Origin: Stutzerimonas balearica DSM 6083
GTDB lineage: Bacteria > Pseudomonadota > Gammaproteobacteria > Pseudomonadales > Pseudomonadaceae
DNA: 64,000 nt
Reading direction: 5' to 3'
Assembly (NCBI RefSeq): GCF_000818015.1
Contig: NZ_CP007511.1
Location: 2,032,001-2,096,000, forward strand
The number at the start of each line of letters is the position of its first letter. Position 1 is the stretch's first letter. Shown piece after piece: positions 1-9,186 of the stretch. The translations under genes and the position numbers were made by a program. The notes below the pieces were generated by a model, which ran no database searches, was not told the DNA's origin, and saw only the letters and a list, made by a program, of their open reading frames with translations.

Positions 1-46
1 CCATAACACGCGAGCGAACCTCGCCCAAGAAGAACAGGTGCCACGA

Positions 47-1399
47 ATGGAATTGCTGCAAAACCTCGTCAATAGCGTCAACGGCCTCGTCTGGGGCCCG
101 CCAATGCTGGTGCTGATTCTCGGTACCGGTCTTTTCCTGATGTTCATGCTCAAGTTCATGCCGCTCGCCCGCATCGGGACCGGTTTTGCGCTGATGTGGC
201 GCGGCCGTGCCAAAGGTGATGACGAAACCGGTGAGATCAGCCCGTTCCAAGCCCTGATGACCTCGCTGGCGGCAACCGTGGGGACCGGCAACATCGCCGG
301 TGTGGCCACCGCCATCTTCCTCGGCGGCCCAGGGGCGCTGTTCTGGATGTGGTGCACCGCGCTGGTCGGCATGGCCACCAAATACTGCGAGGTCGTGCTG
401 GCCGTGCATTACCGCGAGAAAGACGATCGCGGCGAGCATGTCGGCGGCCCCATGTATGCCATCAAGAATGGCCTGGGTTCGCGCTGGGCCTGGCTCGGCG
501 GGGCGTTCGCGATCTTCGGCGGGCTCGCCGGCTTCGGCATCGGCAACATGGTGCAGGTCAACAGCATGGCCCATGCCCTGGAAACCACCTTCTCGATCCC
601 GCTGTGGCTCACCGGCGTGCTGACCATGGTCATCGTCGGCCTGGTGATCCTCGGCGGTATCCGCCGCATCGGGGTGGTCGCCGCGTCCCTCGTGCCGTTC
701 ATGTGCCTGGCCTACATCATCGCGGCGATCGTCGTGCTGGTGGTCAACGCCGAGGCCATTCCCGCTGCCTTCGACCTGATCTTCACCCATGCCTTCACGC
801 CGATCGCCGCGACCGGTGGCTTCGCCGGCGCAGCCGTGATGGCAGCGATCCGCTTCGGTGTCGCCCGCGGCATCTTCTCCAACGAGGCGGGGCTGGGGAC
901 CGCCGGTATCGCCCAGGCCGCCGGCACCACCACCAGCTCGGTTCGCTCGGGGATGATCGGCATGCTCGGGACCTTCATCGACACCATCATCGTCTGCTCG
1001 ATGACCGGTCTGGCGATCATCTGCACCGGCGTGTGGACCAGCGGTGAAAGTGGCTCGGCGCTGTCCGCCGCAGCCTTCGAGGCAGCCATGCCGGGCATCG
1101 GCGGGATCATCCTGACCATCGCCCTGGTGGTTTTCGCCTTTACCACCATCCTTGGCTGGAGTTATTTCGGCGAGAAGTGCTGGGAGTTCCTGGTCGGCAC
1201 CAAGGCCATCCTGCCGTTCCGCGTGATCTGGGTACTTGCCGTACCGTTCGGCGCCATCGCCCAGCTGGATTTCGCCTGGCTGCTGGCGGATACCTTGAAC
1301 GGCCTGATGGCGATCCCCAACCTGATCTCGCTGCTGCTGCTCAGCCCGGTGGTGGTCAAACTGACCCGTGAATACTTTGCCGACAGCGCCAATCGCTGA
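47..1399 (+). CDS. Sodium:alanine/glycine symporter, AGCS family
   Basis: Polytopic inner-membrane carrier of the alanine-or-glycine:cation symporter (AGCS) family, which imports small neutral amino acids with sodium. The translation has the family hallmarks: the N-terminal VWGPPMLVLILGTGLFL segment, the TVGTGNIAGVATA loop and the central FSNEAGLGTAGIAQA block, with about ten hydrophobic segments over 450 residues, full length for the family. A GTG at 38 is also in frame, but the ATG at 47 has an AGG eight bases upstream and gives the usual short N-terminus, so I chose it. It is followed by tpx after 69 bp that hold a strong hairpin, so the two are probably separate transcripts. The substrate (Ala, Gly or Gln) cannot be told from sequence. 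Confidence 0.9.
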   Translation: MELLQNLVNSVNGLVWGPPMLVLILGTGLFLMFMLKFMPLARIGTGFALMWRGRAKGDDETGEISPFQALMTSLAATVGTGNIAGVATAIFLGGPGALFWMWCTALVGMATKYCEVVLAVHYREKDDRGEHVGGPMYAIKNGLGSRWAWLGGAFAIFGGLAGFGIGNMVQVNSMAHALETTFSIPLWLTGVLTMVIVGLVILGGIRRIGVVAASLVPFMCLAYIIAAIVVLVVNAEAIPAAFDLIFTHAFTPIAATGGFAGAAVMAAIRFGVARGIFSNEAGLGTAGIAQAAGTTTSSVRSGMIGMLGTFIDTIIVCSMTGLAIICTGVWTSGESGSALSAAAFEAAMPGIGGIILTIALVVFAFTTILGWSYFGEKCWEFLVGTKAILPFRVIWVLAVPFGAIAQLDFAWLLADTLNGLMAIPNLISLLLLSPVVVKLTREYFADSANR

Positions 1400-1409
1400 A
1401 GTCAAACAA

Positions 1410-1434
1410 GGCCGTGGGCGATACGCCCGCGGCC
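1410..1434 (+). terminator. Hairpin between symporter and tpx, possible terminator
   Basis: An 11-bp GC-rich stem (one G-U pair) with a 3-base loop, GGCCGTGGGCG / CGCCCGCGGCC, begins 11 bp after the symporter stop. There is no following T-run, so termination may be weak or Rho-dependent; it may only be an mRNA 3' stem. Confidence 0.4.
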
Positions 1435-1468
1435 GCTCGCAAGCCCTGCATGCACATAAGGAGTTCCC

Positions 1469-1969
1469 ATGAGTGAAGTTACCCTGCGCGGCAACCCGAT
1501 CCAGGTGGTCGGCGACTTCCCGCAGCCCGGCCAGCAGGCCAAGCCTTTCCGCCTGGTCAATGGCGACCTGGCAGACATCGAGCTGTCGGCCTATGCCGGC
1601 AAGCGCAAGGTGCTGAACATCTTCCCGAGCGTCGATACGCCGACCTGCGCCACTTCGGTGCGCAAGTTCAACAGCCAGGCCAGTTCATTGCAGAACACCG
1701 TGGTGCTGTGTATCTCCGCCGACCTGCCGTTCGCCCAGAAGCGTTTCTGCGGGGCCGAAGGGCTGGATAACGTGGTCAACCTGTCGACCATGCGCGGCAG
1801 CGAATTCCTGGTCGACTACGGCGTGGCGATCGCCAACGGCCCGCTGGCAGGAATCGCTGCCCGTGCCGTGGTAGTGCTCGATGAGCAGGACAAGGTGCTG
1901 CATAGCGAGCTGGTCAGCGAGATCGGTTCCGAGCCGAACTACGACGCGGCGATCGCTTCGCTGAGCTGA
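1469..1969 (+). CDS. tpx: Thiol peroxidase (atypical 2-Cys peroxiredoxin)
   Basis: Reduces hydrogen and alkyl peroxides with electrons from thioredoxin. The 166-residue protein has the Tpx signature [14 protein letters not shown] with the peroxidatic cysteine at residue 60 and the resolving cysteine at residue 94 in RFCGAEG, the two-cysteine arrangement of E. coli Tpx. It starts at an ATG with an AAGGAG site seven bases upstream, and there is no signal peptide cleavage motif. The gene is monocistronic: a clear intrinsic terminator follows the stop. Confidence 0.96.
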   Translation: MSEVTLRGNPIQVVGDFPQPGQQAKPFRLVNGDLADIELSAYAGKRKVLNIFPSVDTPTCATSVRKFNSQASSLQNTVVLCISADLPFAQKRFCGAEGLDNVVNLSTMRGSEFLVDYGVAIANGPLAGIAARAVVVLDEQDKVLHSELVSEIGSEPNYDAAIASLS

Positions 1970-1991
1970 TCGAGCGGCGATGCAAACCAGC

Positions 1992-2022
1992 GAACGGCGC
2001 CTCTTGGCGCCGTTTCGTTTTT
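1992..2022 (+). terminator. Intrinsic terminator after tpx
   Basis: A 9-bp perfect stem (AACGGCGCC / GGCGCCGTT) with a TCTT loop, followed by TTCGTTTTT. Confidence 0.9.
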
Positions 2023-2148
2023 GACGACGAGAAATGGACACACCGTTCGTCGAACCTCGCGCCCTTCAATTAGCGCGAGTGCACAAAGGCCACTAGTTTC
2101 AACGCTGCTGGCCCCGCACTTCGGGCTGGCCTCACGACCGCGATGTCA

Positions 2149-2166
2149 CTTGGCAATTAATTTGCC
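2149..2166 (+). promoter_or_regulatory. Candidate sigma-54 promoter (-24/-12)
   Basis: The sequence TTGGCAATTAATTTGCC has the invariant GG and GC separated by exactly ten bases and matches TGGCA-N6-TTGC on either side, the RpoN consensus. It lies about 65 bp upstream of the ATG at 2231, an ordinary leader length. The same bases form an inverted repeat (TGGCAA-N5-TTGCCA), so an operator is a less likely alternative. Confidence 0.65.
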
Positions 2167-2230
2167 AGCTGCCGAATTTTTTTCGCACTGCCGCGGTCAT
2201 AAAGCCGATGCCCAAGAATGGATTCACTTT

Positions 2231-3466
2231 ATGTCTAACCCCAGCGTTAAAAGAATCGGTGTGTCCGGGACCGGCATGATCGCTCATGGCTTCGTGCGGC
2301 TGATCAAGCAGCACTATCAGGACATGGAGATCAGTCGCGTGCTCACGCGTCGGCCTCTCGGCTCCCTTACCGATTTCCCTCTTCCTCACGCCCTCACCAA
2401 TTCCATCGACGACCTGATCGACCACAGCGACCTGATCGTCGAATGCAGCGGCGACGTGTTCCATGGCACAGCGGTCATCGAGCGAGCCTTCGAGGCCGGC
2501 TTGCCGGTGGTGACGGTCAATGCCGAACTGCAGGTGACCACCGGTTCCTACCTGGCCGGGCGTGGCCTGCTCACCGAGGCGGAAGGCGACCAGCCGGGCT
2601 CGCTTGCGGCACTGCATGAAGACGCCCTGCAGATGGGCTTCGAGCCGGTGGTGTACGGCAACATGAAGGGCTACCTGAACCACGACCCGTCGCCGGAAGA
2701 CATGGCCTACTGGGCGGCCCGGCAAGGCATCAGCGTCGATCAGACCACTTCGTTCACCGACGGCACCAAGGTGCAGATCGAGCAGGTGATCGTCGGCAAC
2801 GGTCTCGGCGCGACCATCACCCGCCAGGGGCTGGAGGGCTTGGCGTCGACCAATCTGGACGACAGCGCCAGCCTGCTCGGAATGATGGCTGAGCGCCTTG
2901 GCCAGCCGATCGTCGACTACGTCGTACCGTCCGGCTATCCCGCCGGCGGCGTGTTCCTTGTCTGTCGCCACGACACCGAGCAGGCGCCCGCGATCGAGTA
3001 CTTCAAGCTCGGCCGCGGCCCGTTCTATACGTTGGTCCGGCCGTTCCACCTCTGCTCGCTGGAGGTTGGCAAGACCGTACGTCGCGTGCTCAATGGCGGT
3101 GGCGTGCTGCTGAACAACTCGACCACGCCGACACTCGGTGTCGCCGCGATCGCCAAGCGCGCAATGCGGCCGGGTGAGCTGATCGAGCGCGGTATCGGCG
3201 GCTTCCAGTTCCGCGGCGAGGCCGTCCGGCTTGCCGATCAGCCGGACTACGTACCGATCGGCCTGCTGCGCAAGACCGCGCTCAAGCGCGCCGTCGAACC
3301 GGGCCAGTTGATCACCTTCGACGACGTCGACATCCTGCCAAGCCGTGCGCTGGATATCGTGCTGCAGCAGCGCCAGGCGCTGTTCGGCTCCGGCGCCAGT
3401 AGCAGTGGCGAGGCCTGGGATGCACAGGCGGCCAGCCCGCTGGGCCTGGTTGCGCTCGGCGGCTGA
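2231..3466 (+). CDS. NAD(P)-dependent homoserine dehydrogenase-like oxidoreductase with SAF domain (COG4091 type)
   Basis: A 411-residue protein. The N-terminus (KRIGVSGTGMIAHGFVRLI) is a Rossmann dinucleotide-binding fold with a GxGxxxxG-like turn; the middle resembles homoserine dehydrogenase / MocA-type enzymes; the C-terminal 75 residues (from RPGELIERGIGGFQFRGEAVR) look like a SAF domain. This is the architecture of COG4091, 'predicted homoserine dehydrogenase', whose substrate is unknown to me; true threonine-pathway homoserine dehydrogenase has an ACT domain instead. I chose the ATG at 2231 because the reading frame upstream of it overlaps a sigma-54-like promoter and has no family-like residues. 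The gene is monocistronic, flanked by terminators on both sides, and appears RpoN controlled, so a nitrogen- or carbon-source role is possible. Confidence 0.75.
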   Translation: MSNPSVKRIGVSGTGMIAHGFVRLIKQHYQDMEISRVLTRRPLGSLTDFPLPHALTNSIDDLIDHSDLIVECSGDVFHGTAVIERAFEAGLPVVTVNAELQVTTGSYLAGRGLLTEAEGDQPGSLAALHEDALQMGFEPVVYGNMKGYLNHDPSPEDMAYWAARQGISVDQTTSFTDGTKVQIEQVIVGNGLGATITRQGLEGLASTNLDDSASLLGMMAERLGQPIVDYVVPSGYPAGGVFLVCRHDTEQAPAIEYFKLGRGPFYTLVRPFHLCSLEVGKTVRRVLNGGGVLLNNSTTPTLGVAAIAKRAMRPGELIERGIGGFQFRGEAVRLADQPDYVPIGLLRKTALKRAVEPGQLITFDDVDILPSRALDIVLQQRQALFGSGASSSGEAWDAQAASPLGLVALGG

Positions 3467-3511
3467 CGGACAGGTAGCTGGGCATCGTGCGCCACGCATG
3501 GCGTGACAAGG

Positions 3512-3540
3512 CAAAAGCCCCGGTTCGACCGGGGCTTTTG
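3512..3540. terminator. Bidirectional intrinsic terminator
   Basis: CAAAAGCCCCGG-TTCGA-CCGGGGCTTTTG: a 12-bp perfect stem with A-run and T-run flanks, between the convergent COG4091 gene and the periplasmic binding protein gene. It can serve both strands. Confidence 0.92.
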
Positions 3541-3577
3541 CTATTCAGCGCCAACGGCGTCTGCGTCGAATCGGGAT

Positions 3578-4816
3578 TTACTGCAGGGTGAGGTCATCGC
3601 CGCGCTCCTGCTGCCAATCGTCGAGGTCCGGCGCGGCTTCTTCGCCGTCCATGCGGTGAATGATCGTGAAATAGTCCTGCTTGAAGCGGTCCTGCATGAT
3701 TTCGCTACGCGGCCTCACGCGCACGGCGTAGATGCTCTGCACGTTCTGGTGGTCGAAGTCGCGCCAATACTGCTCACCCTTGAGCAACTCGTAATGGTGG
3801 TTCTCCAGCGCCGCGATCACAGCCTCGCCGTCGAGCGATCCGGCGCGCTGCACCGCGGCCGCCCATTGCCGGACGATCGAGTACGCCGAAGCCGCCGTGC
3901 TGCCAGGGTAGGCCTGGTGCGCTTCGATGTAGCGCTCGACGAAGGCCTGGCCTTCGGTGCTTTTTTCCAGCGCCGGGACCTGCCAGGTCCAGGCTTCTGT
4001 GCCGATCACGTGCTCCATGACCAGGGGGCCGGCCTGCTCGACGATGCTCTGGGTCAGGTTGGGCACGATGATCTGCATGCGCCGGCCGAGCTGCAGGTCG
4101 TGCGCCAGGCGCATGGTCTGCACCAGGTCCTGGCCCAGAAGCACGATGACCAGCGTATCGGCGTCGCTGGCGGCGGCCTTTTGCAGCGCGCCGAGATAGT
4201 CGTCGCGGCGAGCACCGTGGGCGGCGATCCGGGTGTAGCCGTGACGGGCGCGGTCGCGGCTGCGGGTCGCCTCGCGCAGGGCCTGCTCCATGCTGTTGCC
4301 CCAGGCGTCGTCCAGGCTGATGTAGTAATAGCGGCGGTTGGGCATGTGCCAGCTCAGGTACTGGCCCAGTACCTTGGCGCTCATCCAGGCGCTGTTCGAC
4401 TCGCGAAACAGGTAGCGGTGGCCATCCCGGCCAGTGATCTCGTTGGCATAGGCGAGCGTGGGGAAGAAGGGCAGGCCGAGTTCGCGCGCGCGCTTGCCGG
4501 CGGCGATCGCTTCCTCGCTGTTGGCCCCGCCGAACACCATCCTCACACCTTCGCTGGCGAAGCGTTCGACATTGGCCCGTGCCTTTTCCGCACGCGCGGC
4601 GGAATTGAGGCTCATCAGCTCCAGCGGCCGGCCCAACAGGCCGCCTTGGCTATTGATCTGGTCTACGGCGAGCAAGGCACCGCGGCGCAGTTCGAGGCCT
4701 TCGGCCTTGTAGTTGCCGGTCTTGGGGTAGTTCAGGCCGAGGCGGATCGGTTCGGCGGCCAGCAGCCAGGCCGAGTGGGTGAACAACAGCAGCACGATCA
4801 GAACGTGACGGAGCAT
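3578..4816 (-). CDS. Periplasmic ABC-type substrate-binding protein (branched-chain amino acid/urea receptor type)
   Basis: A 412-residue type I periplasmic binding protein. Residues 1-20 are a Sec signal (MLRHVLIVLLLFTHSAWLLAA, cut after LAA). The mature part starts EPIRLGLNYPKTGNYKAEG and contains AVDQINSQGGLLGRPLEL, the LivJ/AmiC-like ligand-binding fold. No permease or ATPase genes are adjacent, so it may be an orphan receptor. It is divergent from the PQQ alcohol dehydrogenase gene across a shared 278-bp region; similar binding proteins neighbour quinoprotein alcohol dehydrogenase genes in other pseudomonads, so a role in alcohol or cofactor sensing or uptake is possible, but I infer this only from position. 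Confidence 0.82.
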   Translation of the reverse strand: MLRHVLIVLLLFTHSAWLLAAEPIRLGLNYPKTGNYKAEGLELRRGALLAVDQINSQGGLLGRPLELMSLNSAARAEKARANVERFASEGVRMVFGGANSEEAIAAGKRARELGLPFFPTLAYANEITGRDGHRYLFRESNSAWMSAKVLGQYLSWHMPNRRYYYISLDDAWGNSMEQALREATRSRDRARHGYTRIAAHGARRDDYLGALQKAAASDADTLVIVLLGQDLVQTMRLAHDLQLGRRMQIIVPNLTQSIVEQAGPLVMEHVIGTEAWTWQVPALEKSTEGQAFVERYIEAHQAYPGSTAASAYSIVRQWAAAVQRAGSLDGEAVIAALENHHYELLKGEQYWRDFDHQNVQSIYAVRVRPRSEIMQDRFKQDYFTIIHRMDGEEAAPDLDDWQQERGDDLTLQ

Positions 4817-5094
4817 GGCTCGTTTCCTTATGAGCGGGGCCGTCCGTTGTAAGAGCCAGGCCTGGCCAGCGAAATACTCTTATCAGGCCAAAAACCTGCG
4901 ACTTCCGTGCTGGCCCGGTGTCATCGCCCGCCCTGCAGGCCCCGATTTTCGGGCCTGGCAGGCGGGTATTGCTACCAAGGGACTAGTTAAATCGGTACTG
5001 CGGGCAATTGTTGGCAAGACGGGTCGAACCAAGAATTTCGACCAGACCGGGAGAATTTCCCGGCGACAACAATGAACCCGCAGAGGTAGCCGCA
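4817..5094. promoter_or_regulatory. Divergent promoter region, binding protein / PQQ alcohol dehydrogenase
   Basis: A 278-bp gene-free stretch between divergent starts. It holds an AGAGG site before the dehydrogenase ATG and a small inverted repeat (CCGGGA-N4-TCCCGG) about 40 bp upstream of that start. I see no clear sigma-54 or AlgU match. Confidence 0.5.
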
Positions 5095-6873
5095 ATGAAG
5101 CACACCGGTCTTCGCAAGCCCCTTGCCCTGACTGCACTGTCTGCCGCAATGGCACTGTCCAGCCTGTCGGCCTGGGCAGTTACCGATCAGGACATCCTCA
5201 ACGACACCAAGACCCCGGGCGACATCGTCACCAACGGCCTGGGCCTGCAGGGCCAGCGTTACAGCAGCCTCGATGCACTGAACACCCAGAACGTCAGCCA
5301 GCTCCGCCCAGTCTGGGCCTTCTCCCTGGGCGGCGAGAAGCAGCGCGGCCAGGAATCCCAGCCGATGATCAAGGACGGGGTGATGTACGTCACCGGTTCC
5401 TATTCGCGGGTCTACGCCATCGATGCGCGCACCGGCAAGGAACTGTGGCAGTACGACGCGCGCCTGCCCGACGGCATCATGCCGTGCTGTGACGTGATCA
5501 ACCGCGGTGTCGCGCTGTACGACGATCTGGTGATCTTCGGCACCCTCGACGCCAAGCTGGTCGCACTGAACAAGGACACCGGCAAGGTCGTCTGGAAGAA
5601 GACCGTCGCCGACTACAAGGCTGGCTACTCGATCACCGCCGCTCCGCTGATCGTCAAGGGCAAGCTGATCACCGGCGTCTCCGGTGGCGAGTTCGGTGTA
5701 GTGGGCAAGATCGAAGCCTACAACCCGAAGAATGGCGAGCTGCTGTGGACCCGTCCGACCGTGGAAGGCCACATGGGCTACGTCTACAAGGACGGCAAGA
5801 AGGTCGAAGCCGGCATCTCCGGCGGCGAAGCCGGCAAGTCCTGGCCGGGTGACCTGTGGAAGACCGGTGGTGCAGCCACCTGGCTGGGCGGCTACTACGA
5901 TCCGGACACCGATTCGCTGCTGTTCGGTACCGGTAACCCGTCGCCGTGGAACTCGCACCTGCGCCCGGGCGACAACCTGTTCTCGTCCTCGCGTCTGGCG
6001 CTCAACCCCGAAGATGGCTCGATCAAGTGGCACTTCCAGACCACGCCGCACGACGGCTGGGACTTCGACGGCGTCAACGAGCTGATCTCCTTCGACTACA
6101 AGGACGGCGGCAAGACCATCAAGGCAGCCGGTACGGCTGACCGTAACGGCTTCTTCTACGTGCTCGACCGCACCAACGGCAAGTTCATCCGTGGCTTCCC
6201 GTTCGTCGACAAGATCACCTGGGCCAAGGGCCTGGACAAGAACGGCCGCCCGCTCTACGTCGAAGAAAACCGTCCGGGCAACCCGGGCGAGGCTGACAAG
6301 GGCAAGTCGGTATTCGTCGCACCGTCGTTCCTCGGCGGCAAGAACTGGATGCCGATGGCGTACAGCCAGGACACCGGGCTGTTCTACGTGCCGTCCAACG
6401 AGTGGGGCATGGACATCTGGAACGAAGGCGTCGCCTACAAGAAGGGCGCGGCCTACCTGGGTGCCGGCTTCACCATCCACCCGCTGAACGAGGAATACAT
6501 CGGCGTACTGCGCGCGATCGATCCGAAGACCGGCAAGGAAGTGTGGCGCTACAAGAACTACGCGCCGCTGTGGGGCGGTGTGCTGGCGACCAAGGGCAAC
6601 CTGGTCTTCACCGGCAACCCGGAAGGCTACCTGATGGCGTTCGATGCCAAGACCGGCAAGAAGGTCTACGAGTTCAACACCGGCTCGGGCATCGTCGGTT
6701 CCCCGGTCACCTGGGAAATGGACGGCGAGCAGTACGTCTCGGTGCTGTCCGGCTGGGGTGGTGCGGTCCCGCTGTGGGGTGGCGAAGTGGCCAAGCGCAT
6801 CAAGGACCTGAACCAGGGTGGCATGGTCTGGACCTTCAAGCTGCCGAAGGACGCGACCGTCGCCAAGCGTTGA
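5095..6873 (+). CDS. PQQ-dependent alcohol dehydrogenase, lanthanide-type active site
   Basis: Periplasmic quinoprotein oxidising primary alcohols such as ethanol to aldehydes and passing electrons to a cytochrome c. It has 592 residues, with a Sec signal ending near residue 28 (SLSAWA). Visible hallmarks: the vicinal disulfide cysteines C131-C132 ([10 protein letters not shown]), metal ligands E199 (SGGEFG) and N281 (GTGNPSPWN), and the catalytic D323 in GWDFDGVNE followed two residues later by D325. In XoxF- and PedH-type enzymes that second Asp coordinates a lanthanide; MxaF-type calcium enzymes have Ala. No heme CxxCH is present, so it is not a quinohemoprotein. Its cytochrome c550 (exaB) and pqq genes are not in the window. 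Start chosen for the AGAGG site and the signal peptide. Confidence 0.9.
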   Translation: MKHTGLRKPLALTALSAAMALSSLSAWAVTDQDILNDTKTPGDIVTNGLGLQGQRYSSLDALNTQNVSQLRPVWAFSLGGEKQRGQESQPMIKDGVMYVTGSYSRVYAIDARTGKELWQYDARLPDGIMPCCDVINRGVALYDDLVIFGTLDAKLVALNKDTGKVVWKKTVADYKAGYSITAAPLIVKGKLITGVSGGEFGVVGKIEAYNPKNGELLWTRPTVEGHMGYVYKDGKKVEAGISGGEAGKSWPGDLWKTGGAATWLGGYYDPDTDSLLFGTGNPSPWNSHLRPGDNLFSSSRLALNPEDGSIKWHFQTTPHDGWDFDGVNELISFDYKDGGKTIKAAGTADRNGFFYVLDRTNGKFIRGFPFVDKITWAKGLDKNGRPLYVEENRPGNPGEADKGKSVFVAPSFLGGKNWMPMAYSQDTGLFYVPSNEWGMDIWNEGVAYKKGAAYLGAGFTIHPLNEEYIGVLRAIDPKTGKEVWRYKNYAPLWGGVLATKGNLVFTGNPEGYLMAFDAKTGKKVYEFNTGSGIVGSPVTWEMDGEQYVSVLSGWGGAVPLWGGEVAKRIKDLNQGGMVWTFKLPKDATVAKR

Positions 6874-6888
6874 TCGCTTAGCAAGTGA

Positions 6889-6916
6889 AGAAAGCCGGCC
6901 TCGAGCCGGCTTTTTT
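6889..6916. terminator. Intrinsic terminator after PQQ alcohol dehydrogenase
   Basis: AAAGCCGGC-CTCGA-GCCGGCTTTTTT: a 9-bp stem with T-run, between the convergent dehydrogenase and ybhN-like genes. It is symmetrical enough to stop both. Confidence 0.9.
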
Positions 6917-6919
6917 CAT

Positions 6920-7948
6920 TCAGCGCTGGCCGGCACCCGAAGTACCGGCTGCGCTGCCGTCGTCCGTCTGGGCACCCTGGTTGCGGCCGCGCAGGCGTTT
7001 GGCACCGGCTTCCAGAGCCACATAGACGGCGGTGGCCAGCAGCAGCGGAATCAGAAAGTAGATGACCCGGTAGCCGATCAGGCCGGCGACGATGGCGCCG
7101 CGACTCATCTCGTCGGCCAGCATCGCGACGAACACGGCTTCGATCACCCCCAGCCCGGCCGGAATGTGCGTAATGACCCCGGCGATGCTGCTGATCATCA
7201 GGATGCCGAGGACTTCGGGGTAGGCCACCTTCTGCGAGAGCATGAAGTACACCACCAGCGCCATCAGCCCCCAGTTCACCGCGCCCAGCACCATCTGCAC
7301 CAAGGCCATGCGCAACGACGGCAGGCGGATGTCGTGGCCGCGAATGCTCCATTCGCGGCGCTTGGAGTAGCCGCACAGGCCGAGGTACACGAGGCAGGCG
7401 AGCAACAGCGCGGCACCAAGCACGCGCAATGCGCCCATGCCGATCTCCCAGCCCGAGGGCGGCGTGATGCCACCGAGCACGAAGATCAACCCCGCCAGCC
7501 ACATATAGCCCAGCCAGTTGGTCAGCAGACTCAGGGTGAAGACCCGGGTGATCTGCGATGGGCGCAGGCCGAGCCGCGAGTAGAGGCGATAACGCAACGC
7601 GATGCCGCCGACCCAGGCACTGAGGTTCAGGTTGAAGGCGTAGCAGACAAAGGTGATCGGCAACACCTGGCGCACCGGAATGTCGTGGCCGGTATAGCGC
7701 TTGCCGAGCACGTCGAAGAAGCAGTAGACGACGTAGCTGCCGGCAGCCGCGACGCCGGCGAGCAGCAGCGTCTGCGCGTTGTAATTGCGCAAGGTGTGCC
7801 ATACCTCGCCCCAGTCGAGCTTGCGGGCCAGGCTGACCAGCAACACGGTGACCAGCACGAAGAAGGCGTAGGTGAGGACCTTCTTCACCAGAGGCCAGCG
7901 GCGGCGCCATGTGCTCTGCGAATGTTCTTCGTTGGGCGTTGCGGTCAT
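6920..7948 (-). CDS. ybhN: YbhN-like integral membrane protein (lysylphosphatidylglycerol synthetase TM-domain family)
   Basis: A 342-residue inner-membrane protein with about eight hydrophobic segments, similar to the flippase-like domain of MprF (UPF0104/DUF2156-less). Characteristic segments are FNLNLSAWVGGIALRYRLYSRLG and ITHIPAGLGVIEAVFV. I chose the ATG at 7948, which overlaps the clsB stop by four bases; upstream in-frame codons lie inside clsB. The order ybhP-clsB-ybhN is the same as E. coli ybhPON, supporting a role in phospholipid handling. The precise substrate is not known. Confidence 0.85.
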   Translation of the reverse strand: MTATPNEEHSQSTWRRRWPLVKKVLTYAFFVLVTVLLVSLARKLDWGEVWHTLRNYNAQTLLLAGVAAAGSYVVYCFFDVLGKRYTGHDIPVRQVLPITFVCYAFNLNLSAWVGGIALRYRLYSRLGLRPSQITRVFTLSLLTNWLGYMWLAGLIFVLGGITPPSGWEIGMGALRVLGAALLLACLVYLGLCGYSKRREWSIRGHDIRLPSLRMALVQMVLGAVNWGLMALVVYFMLSQKVAYPEVLGILMISSIAGVITHIPAGLGVIEAVFVAMLADEMSRGAIVAGLIGYRVIYFLIPLLLATAVYVALEAGAKRLRGRNQGAQTDDGSAAGTSGAGQR

Positions 7949-9186
7949 CGCTGGTCTCGCTGAAGCGGAGGGGAGGTGGCGGGCTCGGCGCTTGACGTCT
8001 GCGCCTGGAGCGTCTGCAGCTTGGGCTTGTGTGCCGGCAGCAGGCCGACCAGTTCGGGGAAATGCCGCAGGAAGTGGAAAATCACGAACGCCAGCGGCGC
8101 GCGCCACCAGTAGCCGCGCACGATGCGCTCGAGCGGAATGCGGCGGCAGTCGACCTGCAACAGGTGATCGAGGCGTTCGTGCAGGTGGCGATTGAAGGCA
8201 TGGTCACGAATGATCAGGTTCGCCTCGAGATTCAGCGACAGGCTCAGCGGGTCGAGGTTGCTCGAGCCGACCGTGGACCATTCGTAGTCAGCCAGGGCGA
8301 CCTTGCCGTGCAAAGGGCGCCGACAGTATTCATGGACCTCGACGCCGTCGCGCATCAGGTAGTTGTAGAGCATGCGCGCGCCGAACTTGGCGATCGGCAT
8401 GTCCGGTTCGCCCTGCAGGATCAGCCGCACACGCACGCCGCGCCGCGCTGCGTTGCGGATCTCGCGCAGCACGCGATAGCCCGGAAAGAAATAGGCGTTG
8501 GCGATCAACAGCCTTGAGCGGGCATCACGAATCGCCTGCAGATAATGCTCCTCGATGTCGTCCTTGTGCTCGTCGTTGTCGCGCGTGACCAGCAGCGCAC
8601 GGGCCTCGCCACGGCTGGCGCCGACATAGCTGTTGGCCTGTTCGCGCGCACGGCGCTGCCACCAGCGGCGCGGCTGGACCGGCGCGATGGTGCGCAGCGA
8701 GAAACGATGGATGTCGTGAACCACCGGGCCCTCGACGCGCATGGCGTAGTCCTGTTTGGCTTTCGGGCCGAAGTCGCCGAGATGGTCGGCGGAGAAGTTG
8801 ATGCCGCCGATGAAGGCGACTTCCGCGTCGACCACGACGATCTTGCGATGCAGGCGCCGGAACACGTTCAGGCGCTTGCCGAGCAGGCGCTTGCCGGGGT
8901 CGAACATGTGGATCCGCACGCCGACGCGGGTCATCTGTTCGATGAAACCGGGCGACAGGTCGGCCGAGCCAAAGCCGTCCACCGTCACATCGACGCTCGC
9001 GCCGCGTTCGGCCGCGGCAATCAGTGCCTGCTGCAGCTCGAGGCCGACCTTGTCCTCGAACAGGATGAAGGTTTCCAGCAGCACTTCCTTTTTTGCATTG
9101 GCAATGCTTTCGAAAACGGCAGGAAAGAATTCTTCGCCGTTTTCCAGCAACTGAAGACGATTCCCATCTCTCCAGTGGAATTTCAT
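7945..9186 (-). CDS. clsB: Cardiolipin synthase B
   Basis: Phospholipase D superfamily enzyme that makes cardiolipin from phosphatidylglycerol at the inner membrane. The length, 413 residues, is that of E. coli ClsB. Two complete HKD motifs are visible: H113-x-K115-x4-D120 (HRKIVVVD, with GGIN after) and H293-x-K295-x4-D300 (HGKVALAD, with GSSNLD after). There is no N-terminal membrane hairpin, which separates ClsB from ClsA. It overlaps both operon neighbours by four bases (ybhP-like upstream, ybhN-like downstream). Confidence 0.93.
   Translation of the reverse strand: MKFHWRDGNRLQLLENGEEFFPAVFESIANAKKEVLLETFILFEDKVGLELQQALIAAAERGASVDVTVDGFGSADLSPGFIEQMTRVGVRIHMFDPGKRLLGKRLNVFRRLHRKIVVVDAEVAFIGGINFSADHLGDFGPKAKQDYAMRVEGPVVHDIHRFSLRTIAPVQPRRWWQRRAREQANSYVGASRGEARALLVTRDNDEHKDDIEEHYLQAIRDARSRLLIANAYFFPGYRVLREIRNAARRGVRVRLILQGEPDMPIAKFGARMLYNYLMRDGVEVHEYCRRPLHGKVALADYEWSTVGSSNLDPLSLSLNLEANLIIRDHAFNRHLHERLDHLLQVDCRRIPLERIVRGYWWRAPLAFVIFHFLRHFPELVGLLPAHKPKLQTLQAQTSSAEPATSPPLQRDQR

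Noticed and set aside
2021..2230. Longer N-terminus for the COG4091 gene
   Set aside because: The extra residues are not family-like and overlap a sigma-54 promoter.
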